Below, one piece after another: positions 27,261 through 37,400 of a DNA stretch of 42,400 bases; within the stretch, counting starts at the first letter, position 1, and each line of letters begins with the position of its first letter. Below the pieces are notes generated by a model that worked only from the letters and a program-made list of their open reading frames with translations, ran no database searches and had not been told where the DNA came from. The stretch lies in the NCBI GenBank assembly GCA_002722955.1, contig PBMZ01000186.1, forward strand, positions 1 to 42,400, read 5' to 3'. Both the position numbers and the translations under genes were made by a program. Origin of the DNA: Planctomycetaceae bacterium (GTDB lineage Bacteria > Planctomycetota > Planctomycetia > Planctomycetales > Planctomycetaceae).

Positions 27261-28214
27261 ATGCAAGAACAAACACGACGACGATTCATGGTTTCGACGG
27301 CCGCTGCCGTTGCTGGCCTCTGTGTTTCACGGAATGTTCAAGCTGACCAAAGCAAGAAGCTCAAGGGCATGACTTTGGGCTTTAGTACTTACGGCATGAA
27401 AGTTCTGAAGACCGAAGCGGCCCTGGAGCACATCGCCAAGATCGGCTTTGATGCCGTCGAAATGACCGTTCGGGCGGATTGGGATTCCGCGCCCGGCAAC
27501 ATGGACGCCAAGCGTCGCACGTCGATTCGCAACCAGTTGAAAGATGGCGGGCTCGAGCTTTCGTCTTTTATGGAGCACCTTTATCCCAGTGACAACGATG
27601 CCGAGCATGCCAAGGGACTGGAGCGACTCAAAGGCGTGATTGAAATGGCCTACGATCTTTCACCAGACGACCCGCCATTGATTCAAACGGTGTTCGGTGG
27701 CCGCGACTGGGAGAAGCGAAAGAACATGTTCTTGGATCGGCTGGGAGATTGGGCCGAACTAGGAGAGAAAAACAAGATCGTATTCGCCATCAAACCGCAC
27801 CGCGGCGGCGCCTTGTCCAAACCATCCGAAGCCGTGTGGCTGATTGGCCAGCTGAAGAACACTCCGTGGGTGCGCATGGTTTACGACTATAGCCATTACG
27901 CATTTAGGGACATGCCGATGGACGACACCATCAAGACGGCGCTCCCCATCACTGCTCACATCGCCGCCAAAGACACGATCATGAAAGACGGTCGAACACA
28001 ATTCGTGTTGCCCGGAGAAAGCGGCAACTTCGATTTCAAGTCACTCTTGCAACAGTTCCACAAAGGCGGCTACCGAGGCGACATCAGCTGCGAAGTCAGC
28101 GGCCAAGTCTGGAGCCAAAAAGGCTACGATCCCATCGCGGCCGCGAAGACTTGTTATAAAAACATGTCGGCATACTTCCAGTCAGCGGGAGTTCCACGGC
28201 GACGTCTTGGCTGA
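27261..28214 (+). CDS. exported sugar phosphate isomerase/epimerase-like TIM barrel
   Basis: The 317-residue protein begins MQEQTRRRFMVSTAAAVAGL, a Tat signal with the RRRFMV motif, so it is folded before export. The rest is an AP endonuclease-2/xylose isomerase-like TIM barrel: KLKGMTLGFSTYGMKVLK, IAKIGFDAVEMTV, VYDYSHYAFRD, TAHIAAKDTIM. Members act on sugars or their phosphates, usually with a divalent metal. The start is set by the Tat signal; an upstream ATG in frame has no role. It is probably part of a sugar-modifying set with the two exported Gfo/Idh/MocA proteins further right. Confidence 0.88.
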   Translation: MQEQTRRRFMVSTAAAVAGLCVSRNVQADQSKKLKGMTLGFSTYGMKVLKTEAALEHIAKIGFDAVEMTVRADWDSAPGNMDAKRRTSIRNQLKDGGLELSSFMEHLYPSDNDAEHAKGLERLKGVIEMAYDLSPDDPPLIQTVFGGRDWEKRKNMFLDRLGDWAELGEKNKIVFAIKPHRGGALSKPSEAVWLIGQLKNTPWVRMVYDYSHYAFRDMPMDDTIKTALPITAHIAAKDTIMKDGRTQFVLPGESGNFDFKSLLQQFHKGGYRGDISCEVSGQVWSQKGYDPIAAAKTCYKNMSAYFQSAGVPRRRLG

Positions 28215-28329
28215 TGGCAAGACGCTGCTGGCTTTCTAGTGATCCGATGATTGTTGTGAGGATCAAGTCAGCAAACACGACACCAACAACACTGCCGAAG
28301 CCGGCGCGAGCGAATCATCAATCCGAACA

Positions 28330-28815
28330 TTGCTGTTGGCAGCGCTTCGTGTGTTCGCGCGTTTCTATTTGTGTGCGGCGGTGTTCGTCGCGGCGGTCTC
28401 GGTCACACCGTTTATTCCGCGGAGCTACCGAGCTGGTTATTGGCTTGCCTGGATTATTGAAATCAGCTTGATCCTGACGCTGTTGATTCGTTGGGTGCCA
28501 TGGCTAAAAGAGCGCTGGCAGCGTGTTTGGAAACTCATCCAAGTACCCTTCGATAGGGTCGCCATGCTTGTACTCCTCTTATCGATTGCCTTTTCGAAGC
28601 TATATTGGGATACCTACACAGAGAAAGCCGTCCCCCACGTTCGTGGGGAACGTGATGGCCATCCACTGACGAGGCCCGTCTATGATTCGCAACGTAACAA
28701 TCTGACGAACGACAGTCGCGATAACAGACTGAATCAGTTTTTCACCATCTTCTATTTCCCCGCACACGTGATTGATCGAGAGTTCGTTCGCTGGGAACTT
28801 TGGCATCGTTGGTGA
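28330..28815 (+). CDS. small predicted membrane protein
   Basis: The 161-residue frame has two or three hydrophobic segments (AVFVAAVSVTPFIP, WIIEISLILTLLI, VAMLVLLLSIAFS) followed by a soluble tail. No family was recognised. The frame opens well upstream, but no ATG or GTG lies in it between the preceding stop (28240) and TTG 28330, so the start is uncertain. A TTG start or a frame slip from ATG 28247 are both possible. It sits between the TIM-barrel gene and the propeller-CehA gene. Confidence 0.55.
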   Translation: MLLAALRVFARFYLCAAVFVAAVSVTPFIPRSYRAGYWLAWIIEISLILTLLIRWVPWLKERWQRVWKLIQVPFDRVAMLVLLLSIAFSKLYWDTYTEKAVPHVRGERDGHPLTRPVYDSQRNNLTNDSRDNRLNQFFTIFYFPAHVIDREFVRWELWHRW

Positions 28816-28880
28816 CTCAGCGAACGGTGAATCGTCGATCCGAAACTCTTGGCGAGTTTCGTTGCGAGACTGTGGCTATC

Positions 28881-28950
28881 TCGTTTAACCCGCAGCCGAA
28901 GCCGAGGTCTTGTCATCACTAGACCTCGCCTGCGTCTACGGGTTAAACGA
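28881..28950. repeat. 30-bp-arm inverted repeat before the propeller-CehA gene
   Basis: The left arm (28881-28910, starting TCGTTTAACCCG) and the reverse complement of the right arm (28921-28950) agree at about 25 of 30 positions around a ten-base loop. CGAGGTCT/AGACCTCG pair exactly next to the loop. It lies about 50 bp before the gene starting at 29003. Confidence 0.75.
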
Positions 28951-29002
28951 AAGAAACTACCGCTACTTTGAGAAACTGCGGAACCAGTATTGGAGCCCCA
29001 CC

Positions 29003-31486
29003 ATGAGACGCATTCTTGTTTCTACGACGACCGTTGGAGTCGTTGCTGTAGCGTTGTTGCTTTCGCAAACAGGTTTCGACTCGGCCAAGCAACCCAAGAC
29101 CGATGCCGTTCACAGTTTCGGGGCCATTCAGCCAAGGTTGTCTGGCGATGGAAAGCAGGTTTGCTTTTCCTATCAAGGCAGCATTTGGACAATGCCGGTT
29201 TCAACCGGCAGCGCGATGACTGCGAAGCGTCTGACAAGTGGCGAAGGCTTCGATCTTGAACCGGCCTGGTCACCGGATGGCTCGAAGATCGCTTTCATGC
29301 GAACGCCAAATTACGGCACGGGATTGCTCACTATCGTTGACGCTAAGTCGGGCAAGGCCATCAAGCTACCTAACACGGTCGTCGTTCGCGGTACCGTTGT
29401 CTATTACAAGCTCGACTTTCATCCGGATGGAAAACGCATCTTGGGCGTCTTGAACGTTGATCAGAAGAACGTTGGTCTAGCATGGTACAACATCGAGACC
29501 GGTGATGTTCAGACGCTTATCGCCGATGTGCCTCGCTGGAGCCGTTTTGCTCTATCTCAAGACGGCAAGCAAATTGCCTACACCGAAACCATGGACGTCC
29601 AAGGTCAGCAAATGGGCAACGATGGACACGAGGCCGATGTCTGGTTGGTTTCGGCCAACGGTGGCGAGCCGCGAAAGTGCGGCCGGTTCTCGTCGCGCAT
29701 CTTCGACCTGTGCTGGTCGGCCGACGGTGAATCGCTGTTCGCCACGACGGATGTTGGCGGCGTGCACAACGATGTCTGGGAAATCCCAATCGACGTCGAC
29801 AAAGCTAGCATCGACGAAGCGTCAGCACGCAAGTTGACGTTCGGGCAAGCCGATGAAGATCGCCCCAGCGTCTCTCGCGACGGCCAGTGGTTGTTATATA
29901 GCGACAACCAACGAGGTCTGACCGCGTTAACCTCGCGACACTTACCTTCCGGTGTCAGCGAAACACTGACTGTTGCTGACTTCGACCATGGCGAACCGAC
30001 AGGCACTTTTACCATCGATTGCGTTGATGCCGACACTCGCAACACCGTGACCGCTCGCATCAGCCTGAAACACGAAGGTGGCAAGTACTACTCGCCCATC
30101 GGAACATTGCCGCGAGTCCTCAAAGGCTTCGGCCACTTCTATTGCGATGGCAAGCAAACGTTGACAGTTCCCGCCGGAAAGTATCGGCTGAAGGCTTTTC
30201 GAGGTCCCGAATACAAAGTCACCGAGTACAACTTTGAGATCAAACCGGGGCAAAACGATCACCGAGAAGTTCACTTGAACCGTTGGGCTCATCCGCAGAA
30301 AGACGGCTGGTACTCGGGCGAAAACCACATTCACGCGAACTATGGATATGGCGAATGGTACAACTCGCCGGAAACGATGGCGCGGCAATCCTCGGGCGAG
30401 AACATCAATGTGTCGAACTTCGTGGTTGCAAATTCCGACGGCAACGGCACGTATGACCGCGAGTTCTTTCGAGGCGGCGTGGATCCGAACTCTCGCAAGG
30501 ATTGCATTCTGTATTGGAACCAAGAGTTCCGCAGCACGATTTGGGGACATCTCACATTGGTGAACTTGAACCAGTTGGTCGAACCGATCTACACGGGTTT
30601 TAAGAACACGACGAATCCGTGGGACATCCCAACGAACTCGGACATCGCCGACAAGACACACTGGCAAAACGGATTGGTCAACTACACGCACGTGGCCCAA
30701 AACCCAGCCGATCCATATCAAAACCCGTACACGGGCAAAAGCATTCCAATCGATGTGGCTCTGGGCAAGATCGATACGCTCGATCTCAATGCGACCTACG
30801 CGGGCACAACCGTGCTCTGGTACAAGCTGCTGAATTGCGGTTTCCGCCTGACGGCTTCGGCAGGCACGGATTGCTTCCTCAACCGAATCCGCAGCCGCGT
30901 GCCGGGCGGAGACCGCGTCTACGTCAAGATCGACCGTTCCCTAACCTACAAGAAGTGGATCGAGGGCCTGCGATCGGGCCGTTCGATTGTTTCCAACGGA
31001 CCGATGCTGAAGTTCACTGCTAATGACAAGGGCATCGGTTCAACCCTCAAGATCGATTCAAGCTCGGTCGTTAACATTATCGCCGAGGCCCGGGCCAACT
31101 TCCCGATGCAAAAACTGGAAGTGCTCTATAACGGAAAGGTCATCCGTGAGGTCACGCTGGACGGAGACAAGCTAGCAGCAAAAATCGCTGACGGGCTGAA
31201 GCTGAAACGCAGCGGTTGGATCGCGGTAAGGGCTTACGGACCGACGACCATCGATCATCCCACCAGCCAGCTTTATGCTCACACGAGCCCGATCTATGTC
31301 GTCGTTGACGGTAAACCAGCAGGGTCTCGCGAGGACGCCGAATACTTCCTCAAGTGGATCGATCGCCTCTCGCTTGCCGTGCGTTTGCGAGACCGCATTC
31401 CGACCGACGAACTACGCAAGCACGTCGATTCTCAATTCGACGCCGCTCGCGACGTCTACGCCGACATCGCTGAAAAGTTCGAGTGA
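29003..31486 (+). CDS. TolB-like propeller fused to CehA-type PHP domain
   Basis: The 827-residue protein opens MRRILVSTTTVGVVAVALLL, an export signal or anchor. Residues about 45-330 hold PD40/TolB-like propeller repeats (LEPAWSPDGSKIAFMR, DLCWSADGESLFATT, RPSVSRDGQWLLYSD). From about 345 to the end comes a CehA/McbA-type region with a beta-sandwich and a PHP-like fold (WYSGENHIHANYG near 435-447, SAGTDCF near 625). The metal ligands (HIHA, later D and H) appear present. It may hydrolyse an ester or phosphoester outside the cytoplasm; the substrate is unknown. ATG 29003 is chosen over 28910 because it gives the signal and avoids the palindrome in the leader. Confidence 0.85.
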   Translation: MRRILVSTTTVGVVAVALLLSQTGFDSAKQPKTDAVHSFGAIQPRLSGDGKQVCFSYQGSIWTMPVSTGSAMTAKRLTSGEGFDLEPAWSPDGSKIAFMRTPNYGTGLLTIVDAKSGKAIKLPNTVVVRGTVVYYKLDFHPDGKRILGVLNVDQKNVGLAWYNIETGDVQTLIADVPRWSRFALSQDGKQIAYTETMDVQGQQMGNDGHEADVWLVSANGGEPRKCGRFSSRIFDLCWSADGESLFATTDVGGVHNDVWEIPIDVDKASIDEASARKLTFGQADEDRPSVSRDGQWLLYSDNQRGLTALTSRHLPSGVSETLTVADFDHGEPTGTFTIDCVDADTRNTVTARISLKHEGGKYYSPIGTLPRVLKGFGHFYCDGKQTLTVPAGKYRLKAFRGPEYKVTEYNFEIKPGQNDHREVHLNRWAHPQKDGWYSGENHIHANYGYGEWYNSPETMARQSSGENINVSNFVVANSDGNGTYDREFFRGGVDPNSRKDCILYWNQEFRSTIWGHLTLVNLNQLVEPIYTGFKNTTNPWDIPTNSDIADKTHWQNGLVNYTHVAQNPADPYQNPYTGKSIPIDVALGKIDTLDLNATYAGTTVLWYKLLNCGFRLTASAGTDCFLNRIRSRVPGGDRVYVKIDRSLTYKKWIEGLRSGRSIVSNGPMLKFTANDKGIGSTLKIDSSSVVNIIAEARANFPMQKLEVLYNGKVIREVTLDGDKLAAKIADGLKLKRSGWIAVRAYGPTTIDHPTSQLYAHTSPIYVVVDGKPAGSREDAEYFLKWIDRLSLAVRLRDRIPTDELRKHVDSQFDAARDVYADIAEKFE

Positions 31487-31499
31487 CCCGCGAGATAGA

Positions 31500-31530
31500 G
31501 AAGCCCGGCTTTTGCGAAAAGCCGGGCTTC
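31500..31530 (+). terminator. perfect GAAGCCCGGC palindrome, terminator-like
   Basis: GAAGCCCGGCTTTT (31500-31513) pairs exactly with AAAAGCCGGGCTTC (31517-31530) around a three-base loop, 14 bp after the stop of the propeller-CehA gene. It is the most perfect member of the family also found at 21022 and 33141. Confidence 0.75.
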
Positions 31531-31635
31531 TAGTCTTACGACCAACTGGCCAGATCCTTGTGGCATATGCTTTCATCCGGTTAAACTCGACGAACGATAA
31601 ACGCCTACAAACTTCCTTCGCATAGGAGTACTAAA

Positions 31636-33120
31636 ATGACTCGCCAATCACGTCGTGAGTTTCTTGAGAATTCCATGTTTGCCGCAGTCGCCGCAACGGC
31701 AGCCGCCAGTCCTGTTGCTTCGCAAGCCGCCGATCGAGAGGGCTCGAAGAGTCCCAACGAACGCTTGCGGGTCGCCGTGCTCGGAGTCAATGGCCGAGGC
31801 CGCTCGCACATCAGTGGCTTCTTGCCGCGAGCCGACTGCGAGATCGCCGCGATCGTCGATCCGGACGAGAACGTTGGCTTGACCAAAGGCGTCAAGAACG
31901 TCTTCGATCGAACCGGCAAAAAACCAGCTCTCTACAAGGACATGCGTGAGGTCTTCGACGACAAATCGATCGACATCGTCAGCATCGCCACGCCCAACCA
32001 TTGGCATTCGCTGGCCGCAATCTGGGCCGTTCAAGCCGGCAAAGACGTTTACGTCGAGAAACCCATCAGCCACAACGTGAACGAAGGCCGCCGAGTTGTC
32101 CAAGCTGCTCGCAAGCACAACCGCATGGTCCAAGCTGGCACACAATGCCGCACGATTGCTGGAACTCGGGAAGCAATCGAGTTCGTTTTGGCCGGTGGCA
32201 TCGGTGAGGTCAAGTTGGCTCGCGGGCTGTGCTACAAGCCGCGGGGAAGCATCGGACCAAAGGGCAATTATGATGTGCCCGCTGGCATCGACTACGACTT
32301 GTGGCTCGGCCCGGCACCAAAAATGGAAGTCACCACGCGGCGCCGCTTCCACTACGATTGGCATTGGCAATACGATTACGGAAATGGCGACCTTGGCAAC
32401 CAAGGTATCCATCAAATGGATATCGCTCGTTGGGGACTGGGCGTCGACACAATCGGCGACAGCGTGATTGCTTACGGTGGTCGACTGGGATATGTCGATG
32501 CCGGCAACACGGCCAACACCCAAGTCTCGGTTCATACGTGGGGAGACAAGACCTTGATCTTTGAAACCCGCGGCCTGAAGACAAGCGGCCTCTCACCACA
32601 GTCCGACGTCGGTGGATCAAAGATCGGCGTGATCTTTTACGGCACCAAAGGCTATGTCGTCCAATACCGATACACTCACTCGGCCGCCTTCGATTTGGAC
32701 GGCAAAATGATCAAGGAGTTCAAGGGCGGCAGCGATGCCGATCACTACAACAACTTCATCGCCGGCGTTCGCAGCCGCAAGCATGAAGACTTGAACGGCG
32801 AAGTCGAGAAGGGTCACATCTCCAGTGCACTGTGTCACTTGGGCAACGTGTCCTATCTGCTTGGCGAAACGGTCGACGCCAAGGAAGCCAGCCGTCGACT
32901 GGATGGCAACGATGCCGCAATGGAAACCTTCGATCGCACCGTCCAGCACTTGGTCGACAACGGTGTTGATCTGGGCAAGACTCCGCTGCGATTCGGCGCA
33001 CCAGTCAAGATCGACGGAAAGGCCGAAGCAGCCACCGGCGAGATGGCCAAAGCCGCCAACGCCATGTTCACTCGAGAATACCGAGCCCCGTTCGTCGTGC
33101 CGGAAGAAAAGGCACTCTAA
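31636..33120 (+). CDS. Tat-exported Gfo/Idh/MocA family oxidoreductase
   Basis: The 494-residue protein opens MTRQSRREFLENSMFAAVAA, a Tat signal with SRREFL. The dehydrogenase part shows RVAVLGVNGRGRSHISGF, the signature VEKPISHN, and a large C-terminal substrate domain with FHYDWHWQYDYGNGDLGNQG and QMDIARWGLG. Such exported enzymes carry NAD(P) tightly bound and are frequent in planctomycetes; they are thought to oxidise or isomerise sugars. AGGAG at 31624-31628 supports the start. A terminator follows at 33141. Confidence 0.93.
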   Translation: MTRQSRREFLENSMFAAVAATAAASPVASQAADREGSKSPNERLRVAVLGVNGRGRSHISGFLPRADCEIAAIVDPDENVGLTKGVKNVFDRTGKKPALYKDMREVFDDKSIDIVSIATPNHWHSLAAIWAVQAGKDVYVEKPISHNVNEGRRVVQAARKHNRMVQAGTQCRTIAGTREAIEFVLAGGIGEVKLARGLCYKPRGSIGPKGNYDVPAGIDYDLWLGPAPKMEVTTRRRFHYDWHWQYDYGNGDLGNQGIHQMDIARWGLGVDTIGDSVIAYGGRLGYVDAGNTANTQVSVHTWGDKTLIFETRGLKTSGLSPQSDVGGSKIGVIFYGTKGYVVQYRYTHSAAFDLDGKMIKEFKGGSDADHYNNFIAGVRSRKHEDLNGEVEKGHISSALCHLGNVSYLLGETVDAKEASRRLDGNDAAMETFDRTVQHLVDNGVDLGKTPLRFGAPVKIDGKAEAATGEMAKAANAMFTREYRAPFVVPEEKAL

Positions 33121-33140
33121 GCGAACTGCTTGTAAGTTCA

Positions 33141-33175
33141 AAAGTCCGGCTTCTTCCTGAAGCCGGGCTTTTTTT
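33141..33175 (+). terminator. rho-independent terminator
   Basis: The CCGGCTTC / GAAGCCGG stem around TTCCT, extended by AAAG/CTTT with one mismatch, is followed by a run of T. It lies 21 bp after the stop at 33120. This is the clearest intrinsic terminator in the window. Confidence 0.85.
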
Positions 33176-33273
33176 GAATGTCCAAGGTCGAACAAGGAAT
33201 GTCCAAGCTCGAAGTCAGCATCCTTTTCATGACACTTCAAACTTGGACATTCCTTGTTCGACATTGGACATTC
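33176..33273. repeat. 32-bp-arm inverted repeat with GAATGTCCAA subrepeats
   Basis: The left arm 33176-33207 and the right arm 33242-33273 are reverse complements except for one base (33186). Each arm holds two GAATGTCCAA-like units separated by GGTCGAACAAG. The 34-base loop shows no further structure. It lies between convergent genes. Confidence 0.85.
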
Positions 33274-33307
33274 GATTGAGTCATCTACCTCGCGTGCACA
33301 GAAACAA

Positions 33308-34366
33308 TCATTGCCCACGCTTCGCCACGCGTTCTTTCGCGGCGGTCAGCACTTCTTGAATCGATACCGGTTGACCACCGCGGCGTTTGCTCTCATGCGC
33401 GGCTTCCATGAAGGCCCACAGCTCGATAGTTTCGCTCGGCGGAATCGGTAGCTTGCGCGTCTTGTAGAACTTGGCCATCTCCGTCGCGACGCCCTCATAG
33501 CCTTTGTAACGGCTTTGGGGAACGACCCCGTTGACGGCAGCTGGATAGCCGTATTTGCCAGCCTTAGCCACTCCCTTGTCACCAAAGACCAGTGCGCTGT
33601 ACTTGATGGCGCCTTTGCGGATGCCTCGATAAGTTCCGATTCGGCCGTCTTTCCAAACACCCGTCACTAGTTCGGCGTCGTCCGTTGAAGATCGCGTGAC
33701 CGTGACCGCGCCGGGTCCCATGATTGTGTACAACGTCTCGAAGCTGTGAACCGCATGCCAGAAGAAGTCGGGATGGTGGTCAACCAGTGGGCAGCCGCCA
33801 TACACATTGCAGCCAGTAACCTTGCCCACCTCGGGATGATTTCGCATCCCAATGAAGCCCGGGCTATATCGATGCTGCGAGCAAGAAAACAATGGCGTCT
33901 TGTTCTTCTCGGCAATTTGAAACATCTCGATGACGTCATCCAATGACGCGGCCATCGGACGGCCGATGTAAGTTGGCTTCTTCGCTTCGAGTGCTTTGCG
34001 AGCAACATCAAAGTGCGCGCGACCATCAAGCGACATGATCATCACGACATCGGATTGCTGCAGCACCTCATCAATGGAATCGACGATCTTGACGCCTTGG
34101 TCGATCAGTCGAGGCCGCCAGCGTTCAATGTCCTCCAGCGTCTTGGGCAAGTCTTTGCTACCACCCGCCCACCCAGCAACGACGCGTAACCCAACCAAGT
34201 CCGTGTTGTCAGCGGGCGGCTTGTGAAACAGTGAAGTAAAGGCAAGTGCCTGGTAGCTATCAAATCCCAAGATACCAACCTTCACCGGGTCATCCGCTTG
34301 AGCCAACATGGCTGGACACAAAACCAACACTACCAACAACACGCGTGTCACTAACTTCATTTGCAT
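33308..34366 (-). CDS. exported Gfo/Idh/MocA family protein, atypical EKP motif
   Basis: The 352-residue protein has a Sec-type signal (LVTRVLLVVLVLCPAMLAQA). The Rossmann part VGILGFDSYQALAF lacks the full GxGxxG, and the family EKP signature is replaced by IGRPM (near residues 140-144), so the usual catalytic lysine is missing. The C-terminal part (HHPDFFWHAVHSFETLYTIMG) is otherwise like the family. It may bind but not oxidise a sugar, or use another mechanism. It is convergent with the Tat-exported member at 31636 and follows the giant amidohydrolase on the same strand by 52 bp. Confidence 0.85.
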   Translation of the reverse strand: MQMKLVTRVLLVVLVLCPAMLAQADDPVKVGILGFDSYQALAFTSLFHKPPADNTDLVGLRVVAGWAGGSKDLPKTLEDIERWRPRLIDQGVKIVDSIDEVLQQSDVVMIMSLDGRAHFDVARKALEAKKPTYIGRPMAASLDDVIEMFQIAEKNKTPLFSCSQHRYSPGFIGMRNHPEVGKVTGCNVYGGCPLVDHHPDFFWHAVHSFETLYTIMGPGAVTVTRSSTDDAELVTGVWKDGRIGTYRGIRKGAIKYSALVFGDKGVAKAGKYGYPAAVNGVVPQSRYKGYEGVATEMAKFYKTRKLPIPPSETIELWAFMEAAHESKRRGGQPVSIQEVLTAAKERVAKRGQ

Positions 34367-34418
34367 CGATGTCTCCTATAGTCGTTTCTTGACTCTTGTT
34401 CCTCGACTCTTGTCTCTT

Positions 34419-37400
34419 TCAATTCGCAGACCGCCCGCAACTACACCCGGTTGCGATCGGAAACGGATAGCTGATTCCGTTGCCTACCAATCGCCAGTAA
34501 AAGTTGGGGACCGTTGACTTGTCCAATTCAGCCATCGTCTTGGCGATGAAAATGCGACCGTTCGCAACCGTCAGCTGCACACGTTCTGAGTGCTGAATGT
34601 TCTTCGTCGGATCGGCTCCTGGCTCCATGACCAAGATATCCGCAAGCTTTCCAACTTCCAGCGAACCAAGATCACCGTTCAGCCCAACGTACTTGGCCCC
34701 GTTCAACGTTCCGCATTGAAGCGCTTTCATGGGTGTCATGCCGCCTTGGACGAACATCCACATTTCCCAGTGAGTTGACAGGCCGTTCATCTGGCCATGG
34801 CCGCCGGCTTGGACGAGTCCGCCTTCGTCGACGACTTGGCGAGCAATCTCGGCGACTCGGATGTGGTTGTAATCTTCAGGCGGAGACTTCTGTCGGCGCC
34901 GCGAACGCGGGTTTAGGATGTGCGGCGGGATGAACGCCTTCAATCGAGGATGCTTCCACAAGTCGCCGTGTTCATACCAAAACTTCTCGCCGGAAAGGCC
35001 TCCGTAAGCAACGCTTAATGTCGGTGTGTAGCCAACCTGCGTGTTTCTCCAAAGGTCCATCACATCGTCGTACGCACTTTGCACGGACAACGTGTGTTCG
35101 ATACCCGTGTGACCATCGACGATCATGTTCATGTTGTGCATGAACGTCGCGCCGCCTTCGGGGACGACCATCATCTTCAGTTGCCGCGCGGCTTCGATGA
35201 CTTGCTGCCTTTGGTCGCGGCGTGGCTGGTTGTAGCTCTTGACGGAAAAGGCACCGACGGCCTTCATCCGCTTTAGATGAAACAACGCGTCGTCAAGGCT
35301 TTCGACCTCGGCCTTGTAATTGCCAGCAGCACCATAAAGAATGCGGCCCGTCGAAAAAGTTCGCGGCGCCACGGTCAGTCCCACTTTCGTCAATTCGCTA
35401 GCGGCAAAGATTGCCTGCGTATCATTCGACGGATCGTGGACTGTCGTCACGCCAAAGGAAAGTCGCGCGTAATCGACCCAGTTCTTTTGCGGTGTGATCC
35501 CCGATGTTGCCTGAACCCCATGTGCGTGCGTGTCGATAAATCCGGGCAAGATCGTCTGACCGTTGACACGGATGGTACGAATCCCCTGAGGAAGTTCAAC
35601 GCTTGCCCTGGGCCCAATCGCTTTGATGCGATTCGACTCGACAACAATAACGCCATCTTCAATCACACCCGCTTTGCCCATCGTGACGATGCGGCCACCG
35701 ACCAACGCGAACGAACCACGCGGTCTTGCGTGCTTGGCTCGAAATCCGATTCGAGTCGGTTTCAATTCAGACTTCGAATCCTCATTCGCCGAGTCCGATA
35801 AGTCGCTCGTGTACAGATCAGCCCCAAGCGACCAATGCAGCCGCTTGCTACCCCCCGAAAAGTGAATCCAGTCACCCGCTTGAGAACTCAATTTGCGAAC
35901 AGGCAGTCCCGTGAACTTCGGACCGATCACAACAGGTTGGCCCGTCTTCACGAAGGGGGCTAAGTAGACGTTGTAGCGCTCAATGAAGGCGATCTGTTTG
36001 CCGTCCGGCGAAATGCGGAAGTCGGTCGCCCATTTGCTCGAGTAATGTTGGCGCGATTCGTTTCCGCTCAGATCGACCGAGAACAGCTCGCGGTTATCGG
36101 CATCTTTGGCGAACTTCGCCGATTGCAGGAAAACTCGATCCGAGCTTGCTGCAAACTGTGGCCGTCCACCTTTCTTGGCAATTCGCTTTGGTTGGCCTCC
36201 GCTGACCGACACGGCGTAGACGCCGGGTTCGTGCGAGTACAACGGTGAACGCAACAGGCCGCCGCTGGAACGCTCGAAGACAACAGTCTTTCCATCGGGC
36301 GAGAGCACGGGATTCAGGTAATGACCGGGCCTGATGGTGATGACACGATTCTGTTGAGGCTTGCCCACCGAGGCGATTCGAATCGATCCCAATCCCTGAT
36401 CATTCCAAGTGGTGTAAACAATCTGTCGACCGTCGCGCGACCAGCTTGGACAGAACTCGAATTCATTGGTTTGATTTGTCAGCCGCTTGGGCGAGCCATT
36501 CGGCAAATCACGAATGTAGAGATGACCGAGTGCTTGAAAGACCACTTGCTTGCCGTTTGGCGAGGTGGTTACCCAACGAAGCATTTTGACGTCGAAGTCA
36601 TCCGGTGCCACATCGACTGGGAACCGCACGCTCTTGGCAATCTTTCGAGTGTCCTTGATGCGAAACGGGATGACAGTTTCCGAACCGTCGGCAATGTTGA
36701 TTCGTCGAATCTTGCCTTTAGCCCAAAGCACGATCGATTTGCCATCGGGCATCCAAGCAAACGCGGGATAGACACCGTGAATGGCCCACGTTTCTTGCAT
36801 GTCGCGCTCTAGTCGATCGTAGACCATTTTCACGGCCCCAGATCCAACGTGAAACAGATGCAAGCCAGTCTTCGGGCCGATGCGGCGGACGAAAGCGATC
36901 AACTTGCCATCCGGCGATGGCGTCGGTCGACAAGCTCCGCCGGGACCGGAGATATAAGTTTCGGTGTCTCCCGTATCCAGGTCCACTCGCTTAATGGTGT
37001 AGATTTGCCCGTTCGAATCCTTGTCATACTGAAACGTGTCACCAGGGGTCGTATCTTGGGAGTAGTACAGATATCGGCCGTCGGGAGAAAAGATCGGCTC
37101 GTTGACGTCTTTTTGGTCGTTCGGTCGCTTGGTCAATTGAACGCCGGCCATCGACTTCAACCGCGCGGCGTCGCGGTGGTACATCCACATCTCGCCCGCT
37201 CCCAACGACCGCCGACTGGTGAAATGCTTGCGGGCGACGATATATTGATCATCGGGCGACCAGTTTGGTCCATTCACCAAGCGGAACGACTCATTGCTAA
37301 CTTGCTTTAGTTCTTTCGTTTCCCGATCGATCGTCCAAATATTGTCGCCGGCCTTGCCACCCTCGCCGTTGCGATCGCTGGTAAAGGCAATCAGCTTGCC

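Noticed and set aside
29942..30721. 259-codon minus-strand open frame inside the propeller-CehA gene
   Set aside because: It overlaps the CehA region of a sure gene and has shadow-like composition.
31648..32535. 295-codon minus-strand open frame opposite the Tat-exported Gfo/Idh gene
   Set aside because: Antisense of a well-supported family protein, no domain.
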